Counted from the first letter of the stretch, positions 28,849 through 40,417 are shown. The stretch is DNA of 64,000 nt from Microbacterium schleiferi (GCF_015565955.1 NZ_CP064760.1:1612001-1676000), one strand, 5' to 3'. Numbers and translations are program-made. Notes: generated from the sequence alone by a model not told the origin.

Positions 28849-30920
28849 CTAGGCGTCGATGCGCTCGCGAGCAAGCCGGTCTGACGACTCGATCAAGAAC
28901 TCGCGGCGCGGGGCAACGTCGTTGCCCATGAGCAGTTCGAAGACGGAGGCCGCTGATTCGGCATCCTGCACCCGGACGCGCCGCAGCGTACGTCCCGCTC
29001 GATCCATCGTGGTGGTTGCCAGCTGTTCGGCATCCATCTCGCCGAGGCCCTTGTAGCGCTGGATGGGCTCCTGCCAGGTGCGCCCCGCCTTCGTGAGGCG
29101 GTTCAGCAGTGCGTGGAGCTCCGCCTCGCTGTACGTGTAGATCGTCTCGTTGGGCTTGGACCCCGGGTGCTTCACGACCACGCGGTGCAGCGGCGGGACG
29201 GCGGCGAAGACGCGCCCCTCCTCGATCAGCGGGCGCATATAGCGGAAGAAGAGGGTGAGAAGAAGGGTGCGGATGTGGGCGCCGTCGACGTCGGCGTCGC
29301 TCATGAGGATGACCTTGCCGTAGCGAGCCGTGCTGATGTCGAAGGAGCGGCCCGAACCGGAGCCGATGACCTGGATGATCGATGCGCACTCCGCGTTGGA
29401 GAGCATGTCGCTGATCGAGGCCTTCTGGACGTTCAGAATCTTCCCGCGGATCGGCAGCAGCGCCTGGTACTCGCTGTTGCGCGCGAGCTTGGCGGTACCC
29501 AGGGCCGAATCGCCCTCGACGATGAACAGCTCCGAATCGGCGACGTCGTTCGAGCGGCAGTCCACGAGTTTTGCCGGAAGCGATGAGGATTCCAGCGCGT
29601 TCTTGCGTCGCTGTGTCTCCTTGTGGGCGCGTGCCGAGATGCGAGCCTTCATCTCGGCGACGACCTTTTCGAGCAGCTGGGATGTCTGCGCCTTGTCGTC
29701 GCGCTTGGTCGAAGCGAACCGGGCCGACAGTTCGCGCGCAACGACAGTCGAAACGATCTGGCGCACCGCCGGGGTCCCGAGCACTTCTTTGGTCTGGCCC
29801 TCGAACTGAGGTTCGGGAAGCCGCACCGTGAGCACCACGGTCAGACCGGCCATGATGTCATCCTTGTCGAGCTTGTCGTTGCCCACCTTCAGACGGCGGG
29901 CGTTCTGCTCGACCTGGGCACGGATGACCTTCATGAGGCCCGCTTCGAAGCCCTGCTGGTGGGTGCCACCCTTGGGCGTCGCGATGATGTTCACGAACGA
30001 TCGCAGGGTGGTCTCGTAGCCGGTCCCCCAGCGCACCGCGACATCGACCTCGCATGATCTCTCGAGCTCGGTCGGAACCATGGTGCCGGATGCCTGCAAG
30101 ACCGGCACAGTCTCCGTGAAGGTCCCGGTTCCCTGAAGCCGCCAGGTGTCGGTGACGGCGGCGTCCGGCGCGAGGAACTCCGCGAACTCGGAGATCCCGC
30201 CGTCGAAGCGGTACTCGGTCGTGACCGGTGTCGCGGGATCGCGCTCATCGGAGATCGTGATCGTGAGGCCCGGCACCAGAAACGCGGTCTGCCGGGCGCG
30301 CTGCTGCAGCTCATCGAGCGAGAACGCGGCGTCGCGCGTGAAAATCTGACGGTCGGCCCAGTAGCGGATCCGCGTCCCGGTGACGCCCTTGGCTACTTTC
30401 CCCGCGACGCGCAGGCTCGAGCTCTTCTCGAACGGGGTGAATGTGGCATCGGGCGTGGGCCCCGCGAACTCCCCCGGCTCGCCCCGGTGGAAGGACATGG
30501 CCCAGGTCTTGCCGCCGCGGTCGACCTCGACATCCAGTCTCTCGGAGAGGGCGTTGACGACGGATGCGCCGACACCGTGAAGACCGCCGGACGAACTGTA
30601 TGAGCCCGAGCCGAACTTTCCGCCGGCGTGCAGCTTCGTGAACACGACCTCGACGCCCGACAGCCCGGTGCGCGGTTCGATGTCGACCGGGATGCCGCGA
30701 GCCCGGTCACGCACCTCGACGCTGCCGTCGGCGTACAGCACGATCTCGATGGTCGATCCGTGGCCCCCAGAGCCTCATCGACGGAGTTGTCGATGATCTC
30801 CCAGAGGCAGTGCATCAGACCGCGCGAATCCGTGGACCCGATGTACATCCCGGGACGCTTGCGGACGGCTTCGAGGCCCTCCAGCACCTGGAGATGATGG
30901 GCGGAGTACTCGGAGGTCAC
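28849..30920 (-). CDS. parE: DNA topoisomerase IV subunit B, broken by one-base deletion
   Basis: ATPase subunit partner of ParC. The N-terminal 48 codons ([24 protein letters not shown]) and the remaining 630 residues are in different frames, with the break at the C run 30764-30768. One extra base gives [20 protein letters not shown] and exactly 691 codons, a normal ParE length. Later motifs are [15 protein letters not shown], the QTKE-like [12 protein letters not shown], and the TOPRIM block [15 protein letters not shown] with [12 protein letters not shown]. The gene is normally essential, so a sequencing error is the likely cause. The start is a GTG with no ribosome site, preceded by TAGTCT. 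Confidence 0.9.
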
Positions 30921-30928
30921 AATCGTTC

Positions 30929-30934
30929 AGACTA
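30929..30934 (-). promoter_or_regulatory. -10 element before parE, possibly leaderless
   Basis: On the minus strand TAGTCT is followed by 8 nt and the GTG start of parE. Confidence 0.45.
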
Positions 30935-31086
30935 CGCGGCGCCCTCATGATCGCCCCGGAGCCACGCGGCATTGCACATGGCCGTACGCGCTCAGCGAAA
31001 TGTCACCTCAGAGCGGCATACCTGAAACATCCCCGTGGTTGTATGTCATGACACCGCCAGGAGTGACGTACCGAGGAGGCATGACC

Positions 31087-31302
31087 ATGGCTACCCTTTC
31101 CCCCGCAGAGATCGACGTCATCGAGAGCCGTCTTTCCGCCGCCGACCGCTGCGACTCGTGCGGCGCTCAGGCTTATATTGCCGCTGAGGTCAACGGGAGT
31201 GAGCTGTTGTTCTGCGCTCACCACGGCCGCCGCTACGAAGAGAAGCTGCGCGAGGTCGCCACGAGCTGGCACGACGAGACCCACCGCCTCACCGCTGAGT
31301 GA
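31087..31302 (+). CDS. Small DUF7455-like zinc-binding protein
   Basis: 71 residues. The core CDSCGAQAYIAAEV...LLFCAHHGRRY gives Cys-x2-Cys and Cys-x-His-His, a likely one-zinc ribbon. The family is common in actinobacteria and its role is unknown. I choose ATG 31087 because GGAGG lies 7 nt upstream; ATG 31081 would sit 1 nt from it. The frame runs back to 31000 without support. Confidence 0.8.
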   Translation: MATLSPAEIDVIESRLSAADRCDSCGAQAYIAAEVNGSELLFCAHHGRRYEEKLREVATSWHDETHRLTAE

Positions 31303-31334
31303 ACGCGGCATCGACTGACCTCAGCACCACCTGA

Positions 31335-32351
31335 ATGGCTTCGCTTGATCCGCGGACGCGGATGCACTACCGCGCCGCGCGCGCACGACGGATCGATGTT
31401 GGGTCGCTGTGGCAGCGGGCTCGCGAGACGTCCCGGGAACATAGCCGCTGGACTCCCGTCGTGCTCGCCGACATGCTCTGGTCCGCCGGCGTACGTCAGG
31501 TCGGCTTCCAGGACTACGTCGACTACGATTTCGCCATCCTGAATCGCGACGAGCGCGCGACCTATATGACGCATCCGGTGTCGAACGAGCTGTCACAGCG
31601 CTACGACGACCCCCGCCATCGCGGCCTGTTTCACGACAAGCTCGCTTTCAACCGGACGTTCGAGAAATTCCTGCGTCGCGAGTGGATGACGATAACTCCC
31701 GAGAACGCAGATGAGCTCCGGAGCTTCGTCGAGCGGCACGGCACGATCATTGTGAAAGAGCCGATCGGGCAGGCGGGCTCGGGCGTGCACCGATACCGGG
31801 CGGACGCCGTGACCGACTGGAGTGCATTCCACGGCGGACTTCTTGACCGCGGCGAACTTCTCGCCGAGGAGGTCATCGTCCAGCATCCGGATCTGGCTGC
31901 GTACTGCCCCGGAACCGTCAACACGACGCGTGTGACAACGTTCTTCGACGGTGACCGAACCCACATCCTCGCTGTCGCGCAGAAGTTCGGGCGCGGAGCC
32001 GTCAGCGATCAGATGAGCTTCGGCGGTTTCTATTCGATGCTCGACGACGACGGGCGCGCTGTCGGCCCGGGGTACGACTCCCACGGCAACGTGCACGAGG
32101 TCCACCCCGACACGGGCGAGCGCATCTCCGATTTCACGCTGCCGATGCTCGATGAGGTGAAGGCCTTCATTGACGAGGTCGCGCGTGTCGTTCCAACGGT
32201 GCGCTATGTCGGGTGGGATGTCGTCGTGACTCCCACCGGTCCCGTCCTCGTGGAGGGGAACTGGGCTGCCGGCGTCTATGAGAACAAACCGAGCGTGACC
32301 GGCATCCGTACCGGGCACAAACCCCGGTACCGCGCCGCGATCGGCTTCTGA
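31335..32351 (+). CDS. Sugar-transfer-associated ATP-grasp family protein
   Basis: 338 residues. The ATP-grasp pattern is visible: FHDKLAFNRTF near residue 97, IIVKEPIGQAGSGVHRY (about 138-154, phosphate-binding loop), LLAEEVIVQHPDLAAYCPGTVNTTRV and the metal-binding GWDVVVTPTGPVLVEGNW near residue 297. This family ligates or activates a carboxylate in cell-surface or sugar-linked biosynthesis. No glycosyltransferase lies next to it, so substrate is unknown. It ends 7 nt from the convergent cofE-like gene. Confidence 0.82.
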   Translation: MASLDPRTRMHYRAARARRIDVGSLWQRARETSREHSRWTPVVLADMLWSAGVRQVGFQDYVDYDFAILNRDERATYMTHPVSNELSQRYDDPRHRGLFHDKLAFNRTFEKFLRREWMTITPENADELRSFVERHGTIIVKEPIGQAGSGVHRYRADAVTDWSAFHGGLLDRGELLAEEVIVQHPDLAAYCPGTVNTTRVTTFFDGDRTHILAVAQKFGRGAVSDQMSFGGFYSMLDDDGRAVGPGYDSHGNVHEVHPDTGERISDFTLPMLDEVKAFIDEVARVVPTVRYVGWDVVVTPTGPVLVEGNWAAGVYENKPSVTGIRTGHKPRYRAAIGF

Positions 32352-32358
32352 CACCCTC

Positions 32359-33056
32359 CTAGACCGCGCGAACGATCCCCAGCGGCGTGGACTGGTGTCC
32401 CTGGCCCAGCGGGTTATCGCGCAGCACGGCGAGCAGGGTCTTCTCGTCGGCCTTCGACAGCGTCGATCCCAGGATGTTGCCGCCGAGGTCGTTGATGTCG
32501 ACGACGGCCACTTCCACGCCCGTCGGCAGCAACGTCTTCAGGTGGGCAGCTACCTCGCGTGGACGCTCGGGGCCAAGCACGACAGCGCTGTTGTAGGGCG
32601 GGATCGTGCCACTGGTCGGTCCGTCGATCGCTCGCGCACGGTCACCGGCGATCCGGTAGAAGTCCCCGAGCGGCCGAATGCCTTCGTCACTGCCGAGACT
32701 GCTGCAGCGAAAAGGATGCGCGGCGTTCCGCATTCGCGAAGCGCCATCTCCATCGTCTCGGGCATGCCGAGACCGATCCCGTAGGGGGTGCGGGTGACGT
32801 AGCGCGACAGGAACCGGGCGAGCCTTCTCGGTGTGATGTCGGCGACGGCGTAGGAGCGCCCTTGCGTGATCGCAACGATCTTCTCGGTGACGAAGAGGGT
32901 GTCGCCGGCGACCGTGTGCTCGAGGGCGTACTCACGGATGACGTCATCCAGGTCATCGCCGGGCATCACGACCCGCGTGCGGATCGGGATCCGACGATAG
33001 CGCGCGCCGTCGATGTCGACGTCGAGCGCTTTTCCCTCGTTGGCGACGCCGGTCAT
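32359..33056 (-). CDS. CofE-like F420-0:glutamate ligase family protein, broken by one-base deletion
   Basis: 232 residues when repaired. The N-terminal part carries [30 protein letters not shown] and [11 protein letters not shown], typical of the CofE/FbiB N-terminal fold; the C-terminal part carries [20 protein letters not shown]. The two are in different frames, with the break at the C run 32664-32667, and one added base gives exactly 233 codons. CofE adds glutamate to coenzyme F420-0. No other F420 genes are in the window, so a different ligase role is possible. Its ATG overlaps the sigA stop by 4 nt, so it is translated with sigA. Confidence 0.75.
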
Positions 33057-34420
33057 TCCAGATAGTCCCGCAGCGACTGCGACCGCGACGGGTGGCGGAG
33101 CTTGGCCATCGTCTTGGACTCGATCTGGCGGATCCGCTCGCGGGTCACGCCGAACGTGTCGCCGATCTGGTCGAGCGTCTTGGGCTGACCGTCGCCGAGG
33201 CCGAACCGCATGCGAATGACGCCCGCTTCACGCTCCGACAGGGAGTCGAGCAGCGACTCGAGCTGACGCTGCAGCATCGTGAAGCCGACAGCATCGGCCG
33301 GAACGACAGCCTCGGTGTCTTCGATGAGATCACCGAACTCGCTGTCACCGTCTTCACCGAGCGGCGTGTGCAGCGAGATGGGCTCGCGACCGTACTTCTG
33401 CACCTCGATGACCTTCTCGGGGGTCATGTCCAGTTCGCGGCTGAGTTCTTCGGGCGTGGGCTCGCGACCGAGGTCCTGCAGCATCTGTCGCTGCACGCGG
33501 GCGAGCTTGTTGATGACCTCGACCATGTGCACCGGGATACGGATGGTGCGCGCCTGGTCGGCCATCGCGCGGGTGATCGCCTGACGGATCCACCACGTCG
33601 CATAGGTCGAGAACTTGAAGCCCTTCGTGTAGTCGAACTTCTCGACGGCACGGATGAGGCCGAGGTTCCCCTCCTGAATCAGATCGAGGAACTGCATCCC
33701 GCGACCCGTATAGCGCTTTGCCAGCGAAACGACCAGGCGTAGGTTCGCGCCGAGCAGGTGACTCTTGGCACGCTGACCATCGCGCGCGATCCACTGCAGA
33801 TCCAGCCCGAGCTGGCTTGTCTTCTCCGCGGGCGTCATGTTCGCGAGCTTCTCTTCGGCGAACAGACCCGCCTCGATCCGCATCGCGAGCTCGACCTCTT
33901 CGGCCGCGTTCAGCAGCGGGACCTTACCGATCTGCTTCAGGTAGTCCTTGACCGGGTCAGCTGTCGCCCCCGTGATCTGCGTGGAGTAGATCGGGACGTC
34001 GTCCTCGTCGTTGGACGTGATGACGATGGCGCCACTGGGAAGCGGCTCGCTGAAGACGGGCTTGTCGGGCTTGTCGTCATCGTCCGCGTCGTCGTCACCG
34101 TCGGATGAGTCCTTGGCAGCCGGCGCGTCGGACGAGTCATCCGAGGATGCCGAACCAGCCGACTCGTCATCCGTGCTGTCGTCGTCGGCCTCGTCGAGCT
34201 CGACGTCATCATCGATGTCGGCCGACTCGTCGTCCGAGCCCTTCTTGGCCGCCTTCTTCGGGCTAGCCTTACCCGCCGCTGCACCGCTACGCTTCTTGGC
34301 GGCGGGACGCTTGCTGGCCGGAGTCGTCGCGACGTCGTCGTCACGCTCGATCTCGGGGGCCACGTCGTCCGCGGCTGCCTTCTTGGCGCGCGTGCGGGTG
34401 GATGTCGTGCTTGCGGTCAC
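33053..34420 (-). CDS. sigA: Primary RNA polymerase sigma factor (sigma-70, HrdB/SigA type)
   Basis: 455 residues. The first 175 or so are a Lys/Ala then Asp/Ser-rich low-complexity region, as in actinobacterial primary sigma factors. Region 1.2 begins at [16 protein letters not shown], region 2 holds [25 protein letters not shown] and [14 protein letters not shown], region 3 has [16 protein letters not shown], and region 4 ends with [21 protein letters not shown]. The GTG at 34420 has GAGAGG 6 nt upstream. It overlaps the cofE-like gene by 4 nt. Confidence 0.95.
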   Translation of the reverse strand: MTASTTSTRTRAKKAAADDVAPEIERDDDVATTPASKRPAAKKRSGAAAGKASPKKAAKKGSDDESADIDDDVELDEADDDSTDDESAGSASSDDSSDAPAAKDSSDGDDDADDDDKPDKPVFSEPLPSGAIVITSNDEDDVPIYSTQITGATADPVKDYLKQIGKVPLLNAAEEVELAMRIEAGLFAEEKLANMTPAEKTSQLGLDLQWIARDGQRAKSHLLGANLRLVVSLAKRYTGRGMQFLDLIQEGNLGLIRAVEKFDYTKGFKFSTYATWWIRQAITRAMADQARTIRIPVHMVEVINKLARVQRQMLQDLGREPTPEELSRELDMTPEKVIEVQKYGREPISLHTPLGEDGDSEFGDLIEDTEAVVPADAVGFTMLQRQLESLLDSLSEREAGVIRMRFGLGDGQPKTLDQIGDTFGVTRERIRQIESKTMAKLRHPSRSQSLRDYLE

Positions 34421-34763
34421 GTTTCGCCTCTCAGCGCACGGCGATCTTGTTGCCGCGCTGTTGGTTTCGGACGCTAGTAAGACCCTTGTCAAGTCCCGCG
34501 GCGTGTGACGGCTGCGGTTGACAATGGGTCGAACCACCATTGTCTCATACTCCGTCCGCGATTCCTGGCCCACTCCCCCGGCCGACGCGAACGTCGTACT
34601 CATGAGAACGAGCGAGAGCCGTCGTGTATTCCGCGAGGCAGCCGCGGTCGGCTCGCGGACCGCGCCCTTCAGACGCGCGCCGACACAGGTATCGACGCGC
34701 AGGTCAACGCGACCGAAGCCCACGAACGGGCCGAGAAAACTGCGTGCACAGCCGCCGCGGCGC
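34421..34763. other. Intergenic region between sigA and the PAC2 gene
   Basis: 343 nt without a supported gene. It must hold the sigA promoter: TTGACA is present on the minus strand at 34492-34487, but a -10 at normal spacing is not clear (TAGCGT at 34476-34471 is too close). It also holds the dyad at 34520-34544. Nothing else is recognisable. Confidence 0.6.
34520..34544. promoter_or_regulatory. 8-bp inverted repeat with 9-nt spacer upstream of sigA
   Basis: GACAATGG and CCATTGTC flank GTCGAACCA. The arms are perfect. Arm length and 9-nt spacer suit a dimeric operator or a hairpin, and it lies about 100-125 nt before the sigA start. It is not the CIRCE sequence. Confidence 0.5.
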
Positions 34764-35681
34764 TCAGCCCTTGTCGTCGTCCCCGGCGGGGCGGGTGGCG
34801 AGGTAGCGCTCCAGCTCGGCAGCGATCTCGTCGGCGGTCGGAAGGTCGCCCGTGTGAATGATCGGCGTCGCGTTTGTGGCGCCAGCCATGTAAGCGTCGT
34901 AGCGCTCCTCGAGAGTTTCGATCATGCGCTGCAGTTCGTCGCTACCGCCGACTTGTTCCTGGACTTTCTCGAGGTACTCGCGGTTCTCTTCCCGAAGCTC
35001 ATCGCCCGCGAAGACAAGACCCGTCGCGACCGTGACGCTGTCGAGGGCGGCAAGCGCCGCGGCCGGGTACTGCGTGTCGGCGAGATAGTGCGGCACGAGA
35101 AGCACGAAGCCCGCGACATCCGCAGCGGTCTCGGCGAACCGGTACTCCAGCAGGTGGCCGACCGTTGCCGGAACCTGCGTCTCGGGCTGCCACACCGAGT
35201 GAGCAGTCGTCAGCTCCGTCCGCGTGCCGCTCACGGTCGTGCCCAGGGGGCGCGTGTGCGGCACCGGCATCGGGATGGCGTGCACCCACGTCACACTCGA
35301 TGCCTCGAGATCGGCAGCGAGCTCGAGCACCGCAGCCGTAAAGGTGTCCCACGCGAAGTCCGGTTCGTAGCCGGTGAGCGTGAGAAACGGCTGACCCAGT
35401 GCGTCGTGCACGAGGGAGAGCTCGAGTCGCGGCGGGCGATAGTCGGTGAGGTGATCGTGTTCGAACGAGATCACCGGACGACGCGCGCGGTAATCGAGCA
35501 GAATGTCGTTCTCGAAGACGGCGATCGGCGTCGGCTCGAGGTCCTCCCGGACATACGAGACAACTCTGCTCACCGCGGAACCGGCGTCTGTGAATCCGGT
35601 GAGCGCGATGACGAGCGGCAATCCCGCGGGCACCGGCGGGGCGCTCGCGACGCGGTGATAGACGGGTACCGACAGGGTCAT
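34764..35681 (-). CDS. PAC2 family protein
   Basis: 305 residues of the PAC2 (proteasome assembly chaperone 2-like) family, found in proteasome-bearing and other actinobacteria. Visible blocks are [20 protein letters not shown] near residue 20, [16 protein letters not shown] (about 135-150) and [23 protein letters not shown]. The C-terminus has an acidic, coiled stretch. The role is not established. TAGCAT lies exactly 6 nt before the ATG, so the transcript is probably leaderless. It is divergent from pepA. Confidence 0.85.
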   Translation of the reverse strand: MTLSVPVYHRVASAPPVPAGLPLVIALTGFTDAGSAVSRVVSYVREDLEPTPIAVFENDILLDYRARRPVISFEHDHLTDYRPPRLELSLVHDALGQPFLTLTGYEPDFAWDTFTAAVLELAADLEASSVTWVHAIPMPVPHTRPLGTTVSGTRTELTTAHSVWQPETQVPATVGHLLEYRFAETAADVAGFVLLVPHYLADTQYPAAALAALDSVTVATGLVFAGDELREENREYLEKVQEQVGGSDELQRMIETLEERYDAYMAGATNATPIIHTGDLPTADEIAAELERYLATRPAGDDDKG

Positions 35682-35687
35682 GCCTCC

Positions 35688-35693
35688 ATGCTA
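35688..35693 (-). promoter_or_regulatory. -10 element of a predicted leaderless PAC2 transcript
   Basis: On the minus strand TAGCAT, then GGAGGC, then ATG. The GGAGG touches the start codon too closely to act as a ribosome site. Confidence 0.55.
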
Positions 35694-35752
35694 GGTGCGT
35701 GGTCGACGCCACCGCCCTGTCGCGTGCCGCTCAGAGCGAACAAGCCCCGACC

Positions 35753-35758
35753 TAGGAT
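35753..35758 (+). promoter_or_regulatory. -10 element of a predicted leaderless pepA transcript
   Basis: TAGGAT is followed by 6 nt and the ATG of pepA at 35765, with no ribosome site between. Confidence 0.6.
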
Positions 35759-35764
35759 GAGTGC

Positions 35765-37248
35765 ATGGCCTGTCCTGTCGTCGAATTCAGCGAAACCCCG
35801 GTTACCGAGCACGACGCAGAGGCGGTGGTGATCGTCATCCCCTCGTCTCCACAACCACCGACGACGACTGGACGTCCCTCCCCGGCCTGCGCGAGACTCT
35901 CGAGTCGATCGGCTTCACCGGAGCTCCAGGGACCTATGCGCGCGTCGCTGCTCCGCAGCTTTTCGCCACGCCCGTCGCGGTGGTGGGCAGCGGAGCCGGC
36001 CGCGACGCGGCATCCGTTCGCCACGCCGTCGGAGTCGGATGCCGCACACTGACCGGATTCGGATCCGTCGCGATCGCGACGCCCTTCCACGCCACCGGCG
36101 ACGCTGCCCTCGCCGCCGCTGAGGGTGCCGGGCTCGGCGGCTACAGCTTCGCGACCTTCAAGAAGGAACGCCCCAAGCCGCGGGCCACGCGCGTCATCGT
36201 CCACGCCGCCGCACCCGTTTCCGCCGATGAGCAGGCACGCGTTCGTGCCACCATCGAGGCCGTCGCGCTCGTGAAAGATCTCGTGACGGCACCGGCTGAC
36301 CCACTCGGCCCGGACGACATGGCGCAGACCGCAAGCGAGCTGCTGCGGGACCTACCGTCGACGGTGCGTGTCTGGGACGAGAACGACCTGGCCACGGACG
36401 GCTTCGGCGGCATTCTCGGGGTCGGGCGAGGTTCGGCGCGGCCCCCGCGGCTCGTGCGGGCCGAGTACGCTCCCGACGGCGCAACCCGCCACGTGGCGCT
36501 CGTCGGCAAGGGCATCACCTTCGACTCCGGTGGGCTTTCCTTGAAGCCCGCTGCCGGGATGGTCGACATGAAGTACGACATGTGCGGTGCCGCCACGGTT
36601 TTGGCTGTGCTGCGGGCGGTGGCCGAGCTCGGCGCGCCGGTGCGAGTGTCGGCGTGGCTCTGTCTTGCCGAGAACATGCCGTCGGGCACAGCGACGCGCC
36701 CCGGCGATGTGCTCCGCATCGCTGATGGCACGACTGTCGAAGTCCTGAACACGGATGCCGAGGGTCGATTGGTTCTCGCCGACGGGCTCGTCGCCGCCAG
36801 TCGCGAGCACCCCGACCTCATCGTCGACGTCGCAACCCTCACGGGCGCCATCACGACGGCACTCGGAACCCGCCACGCGGGCGTGATGGGTGAGGATGAC
36901 GCCGTGTCCCGATATCTTGCCGCCGCCGATCGCGTCGGCGAGCTCGCGTGGCAGATGCCACTGCCCGACCACATGATCGACGACTTGGATTCGCCCATCG
37001 CCGATCTGCGTAACGCGAAGGTCGGCGACCCGGCCGGCGGATCACTCTTTGCCGGTCTGTTCCTCCGCCACTTCGTCGGAACGCGGGGCGACGAGGACGG
37101 CGCCAGCGCACGCATCCCGTGGGTTCACCTCGATATCGCCGGCGTGGGCATGAACAAGGGGGCACCGTTCGGGTTCACCGACAAGGGGCCCACCGCTGCG
37201 ACGACCCGGAGCCTCATCGAGTTCGTGCTCAGTGAGGCCGATCGATGA
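35765..37248 (+). CDS. pepA: Leucyl aminopeptidase (M17), broken by one-base deletion
   Basis: 494 residues when repaired. Cytosolic M17 peptidases remove N-terminal residues using two metal ions. The first 25 codons (MACPVVEFSETPVTEHDAEA) are in one frame and the rest in another, with the break at the C run 35839-35842; one added base gives VVIVIPLVSTTTDDDW and exactly 495 codons. Catalytic blocks are VGKGITFDSGGLSLKP (Lys and Asp ligands), MKYDMCGAA and NTDAEGRLVLADG. The start fits a leaderless promoter. It overlaps lpdA by 4 nt (ATGA). Confidence 0.92.
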
Positions 37249-38618
37249 GCAACGATGCCTTCGACATCGTGATCCTCGGTGGCGGCTCCGGCGGCTACGC
37301 GGCAGCGCTGCGTGCCCGGGAACTCGGCCGGACTGTTGCTCTCGTCGAACGCGACCAGGTCGGCGGGACGTGCCTGCACCGCGGGTGCGTCCCGACGAAG
37401 GCGCTGCTGCATTCCGGTGAAGTCGCGGATGTCGTCCGCAGTGCCGCGAAGCACGGGGTCACGGCGAGTCTTGAGGCGATCGACATGGCCGCCGTTCACG
37501 ACTACCGGCGCCGAATCGTCACCAAGAAGCACGCGGGCCTCACGGGTCTTCTCGCCTCACGCGGGGTCGTGACGGTTACCGGCGATGGCTACCTCGAGCC
37601 CGATCGCCGGGTCCGCGTCGGCGATCGCATTCTATCGGCGTCCGACATCGTCCTCGCCACCGGCGGACGGACCCGCGAGCTTCCCAGCGTGCCCCTCGGC
37701 GGACGTGTCCTGAGCAGCGACACCGCGCTGGAACTCGACGAGGTGCCGTCGTCGGTCGTCATTCTCGGTGGCGGCGTGATCGGTGTCGAGTTCGCCAGCA
37801 TCTGGCGATCGTTCGGCGCGGAGGTCACGATCGTCGAACCACTGGCGCGTCTCCTTCCCGCCGAAGACGAGGCCAGCAGCGCGGCTCTTCTTCGTGCGTT
37901 CCGCAAGCGCGGAATCACGGCGACGTTCGGGATCTCCTGCACCGGTGTCGAGGCCGGCGCAGACGGCGTCGCGGTGAGCCTGTCGGATGGCTCGACGATC
38001 AGCGCCGACTATGTTCTGGTTGCGGCAGGTCGGGTGCCGGCCACCGACGGGCTCGGATGTGAGGACGCCGGCGTGGAGCTGCATGACGGCTTCGTCGCCA
38101 CGGACGCTGACCTGCGCACGAGCGCGCCACACGTGTGGGCAGTCGGTGACATCGTCCGAGGACCACAGCTGGCCCATCGCGGGTTCGCCCACGGCATCGC
38201 GGTGGCAGAACGGATCAGCGGCCTCTCCGTGGCCCCACTCGATGACGCCACCGTGCCGCGGGTGGCCTACTCCAGTCCCGAAGTCGCCTCCGTCGGGCTC
38301 ACGACGGCGGCAGCGATCGAGCGATTCGGTGAGTATGCCGTCCAGACGGCTGAGATCCCGCTGGCGGCAAACGCCAAGAGCGAGATCCTCGGGACATCGG
38401 GGTTCGCACGGGTCGTGCGCCGTCGCGACGGTCCCGTACTCGGCGTCCACCTCGTCGGGGACCGCGTCGGGGAGCTCATCACCGAGGGGCAGCTGCTCGT
38501 GGGATGGGACGCACATCCCGAGGATGTCGCGCCCCTGATCCACGCTCATCCGACACAGAGTGAGGCGCTCGGTGAAGCGCTCCTGCTGCTCTCGGGCAAA
38601 CCCCTGCACGCGGTCTGA
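37245..38618 (+). CDS. lpdA: Dihydrolipoyl dehydrogenase
   Basis: 457-residue E3 flavoenzyme that reoxidises the lipoyl groups of 2-oxoacid dehydrogenases with NAD+. The FAD motif [15 protein letters not shown] (about 9-23) is followed by the redox disulfide [16 protein letters not shown] near residues 41-56. NAD binding is at [15 protein letters not shown] (about 172-186), and the C-terminal [15 protein letters not shown] carries the His-Glu pair. It is translationally coupled to pepA and followed by sucB, with which it works. Confidence 0.95.
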   Translation: MSNDAFDIVILGGGSGGYAAALRARELGRTVALVERDQVGGTCLHRGCVPTKALLHSGEVADVVRSAAKHGVTASLEAIDMAAVHDYRRRIVTKKHAGLTGLLASRGVVTVTGDGYLEPDRRVRVGDRILSASDIVLATGGRTRELPSVPLGGRVLSSDTALELDEVPSSVVILGGGVIGVEFASIWRSFGAEVTIVEPLARLLPAEDEASSAALLRAFRKRGITATFGISCTGVEAGADGVAVSLSDGSTISADYVLVAAGRVPATDGLGCEDAGVELHDGFVATDADLRTSAPHVWAVGDIVRGPQLAHRGFAHGIAVAERISGLSVAPLDDATVPRVAYSSPEVASVGLTTAAAIERFGEYAVQTAEIPLAANAKSEILGTSGFARVVRRRDGPVLGVHLVGDRVGELITEGQLLVGWDAHPEDVAPLIHAHPTQSEALGEALLLLSGKPLHAV

Positions 38619-38680
38619 CGACCGCCGCTTCAGAATCACTAAGCTGGAAACGACATCGGCATGCTGAAGGAGACAAACAC

Positions 38681-40417
38681 ATGAGCACTTCCGTGGTCCT
38701 CCCCGCACTCGGCGAGAGTGTGACTGAGGGGACGGTGACCCGCTGGCTCAAGAAGGTCGGCGACACGGTTCAGGCCGATGAAGGTCTTCTCGAGATCTCG
38801 ACCGACAAGGTCGACACCGAGATTCCTTCCCCCGTGTCGGGCGTGATCGAGGAGATCCTCGTTGACGAGGACGAGACCGTTGAGGTCGGCGCCATCCTCG
38901 CCAAGATCGGTGACGGCTCGTCCGCACCGTCCTCGGATGCCCCCGCCCAGGAGGCTCCCGCCGAGCAAGCCCCGCAGGAGCAGGCTCCGGAGCCGGAGCC
39001 CGCCGAAGAGCCCGCAGCCGAAGCGCCCGCGCAGGCGCCCGCGGCCGCGCCCTCGGGCGAGGGTAAGGATGTCGTCCTGCCCGAGCTCGGCGAGAGCGTG
39101 ACGGAGGGCACGGTGACCCGCTGGCTCAAGGCCGTGGGTGACACCGTCGAGGTCGACGAACCGCTGCTGGAGATTTCCACCGACAAGGTCGACACCGAGA
39201 TCCCCTCCCCTGTCGCCGGCACAGTGCAGGAGATCCTCGTCCAGGAGGACGAGACCGTCTCAGTCGGCGCGACCCTTGCCCGGATCGGCGACGGGGCTGC
39301 GCCGCAGCCGGCTCCCGAGGCAGCTCCCGAGCCCGAGAAGGCAGAACCGGAGCCCGCACCGCAGCAGAGCGCGCCCGAGCCCGAGAAGCCCGCAGCAGAG
39401 CCCGAGAAGCCCGCGGCACAGCCCGAGCCGAGCCAGACGGCGCAGACGCCCGCGACCTCATCCGAGGTGACCGAAGCGGCGGCGACAGAGTCCGCGTCCG
39501 ACGCGGACGGCGACGGCAAGACCTACGTGACCCCTCTTGTTCGAAAGCTCGCACAGGAGAAGGGCGTCGATCTCTCGACCGTCACGGGAACCGGCGTGGG
39601 GGGACGCATCCGCAAGGAGGACGTCGTGGCCGCTGCCGAGTCGGCCACCGAGCCGGCACCGACGAGCGAAGCGCCCGCGCGCGCAGCTCGGGAGGTCTCC
39701 GACCTGCGCGGCACGACGAAGCCGATGTCGCGTCTGCGCAAGGTTCTCTCCGAGCGGGCCGTCGCGTCGATGCAGTCCACCGCGCAGCTGACCACCGTGG
39801 TGGAGGTCGACATCACCAAGGTCGCGGCCTTCCGCGACGCGGTGAAGGGCGACTTCCAGAAGAAGACGGGCGACAAGCTGTCGTTCCTCCCGTTCTTCGC
39901 GCTGGCGGCTGCCGAGGCTCTGCAGACCTACCCCGTGATCAACGCGACCGTCGACGACGGCTCGATCGTCTACCCGGCCACCGAGAACCTGTCGATCGCC
40001 GTCGACACCGAGCGCGGGCTGCTGACCCCTGTGCTGCGGGATGCGGCGAGCAAGAACCTCGCGCAGATCGCTCACGAGATCGCTGACCTCGCGGCACGCA
40101 CGCGGGACAACAAGCTCAAGCCCGACGAGCTCGCCGGCGGCACCTTCACCCTCACGAACACCGGCTCGCGTGGCGCCCTGTTCGACACGCCGGTCGTCTT
40201 CCTGCCGCAGTCGGCCATCCTCGGCACCGGCACGGTCGTCAAGCGGCCTGGCGTGGTGCAGGTCGATGGGAAGGATGCGATCTCCGTTCGCTCCTACGTC
40301 TACCTGGCGCTGTCGTACGACCACCGGATCATCGACGGTGCGGATGCCGCTCGCTTCCTGGGGGCCGTGAAGTCCCGTCTGGAAGAGGCGGACTTCGGCG
40401 GCGACCTGGGCATCTGA
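38681..40417 (+). CDS. sucB: Dihydrolipoamide acyltransferase E2 (2-oxoglutarate dehydrogenase type) with two lipoyl domains
   Basis: 578 residues. Two near-identical lipoyl domains (about 1-77 and 126-203) each carry [12 protein letters not shown] with the lipoylated Lys. Each is followed by a Pro/Ala/Glu-rich linker. An E3-binding domain ([18 protein letters not shown], about 285-320) and the acyltransferase core follow, ending in [16 protein letters not shown] with the catalytic His. The enzyme passes succinyl groups to CoA. GAAGGAG lies 8 nt before the ATG, and TAAGCT near 38640 could be its own -10. Confidence 0.93.
   Translation: MSTSVVLPALGESVTEGTVTRWLKKVGDTVQADEGLLEISTDKVDTEIPSPVSGVIEEILVDEDETVEVGAILAKIGDGSSAPSSDAPAQEAPAEQAPQEQAPEPEPAEEPAAEAPAQAPAAAPSGEGKDVVLPELGESVTEGTVTRWLKAVGDTVEVDEPLLEISTDKVDTEIPSPVAGTVQEILVQEDETVSVGATLARIGDGAAPQPAPEAAPEPEKAEPEPAPQQSAPEPEKPAAEPEKPAAQPEPSQTAQTPATSSEVTEAAATESASDADGDGKTYVTPLVRKLAQEKGVDLSTVTGTGVGGRIRKEDVVAAAESATEPAPTSEAPARAAREVSDLRGTTKPMSRLRKVLSERAVASMQSTAQLTTVVEVDITKVAAFRDAVKGDFQKKTGDKLSFLPFFALAAAEALQTYPVINATVDDGSIVYPATENLSIAVDTERGLLTPVLRDAASKNLAQIAHEIADLAARTRDNKLKPDELAGGTFTLTNTGSRGALFDTPVVFLPQSAILGTGTVVKRPGVVQVDGKDAISVRSYVYLALSYDHRIIDGADAARFLGAVKSRLEEADFGGDLGI

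Noticed and set aside
37632..38708. 358-codon minus-strand open frame over lpdA
   Set aside because: Antisense to a complete dihydrolipoyl dehydrogenase; no domain.
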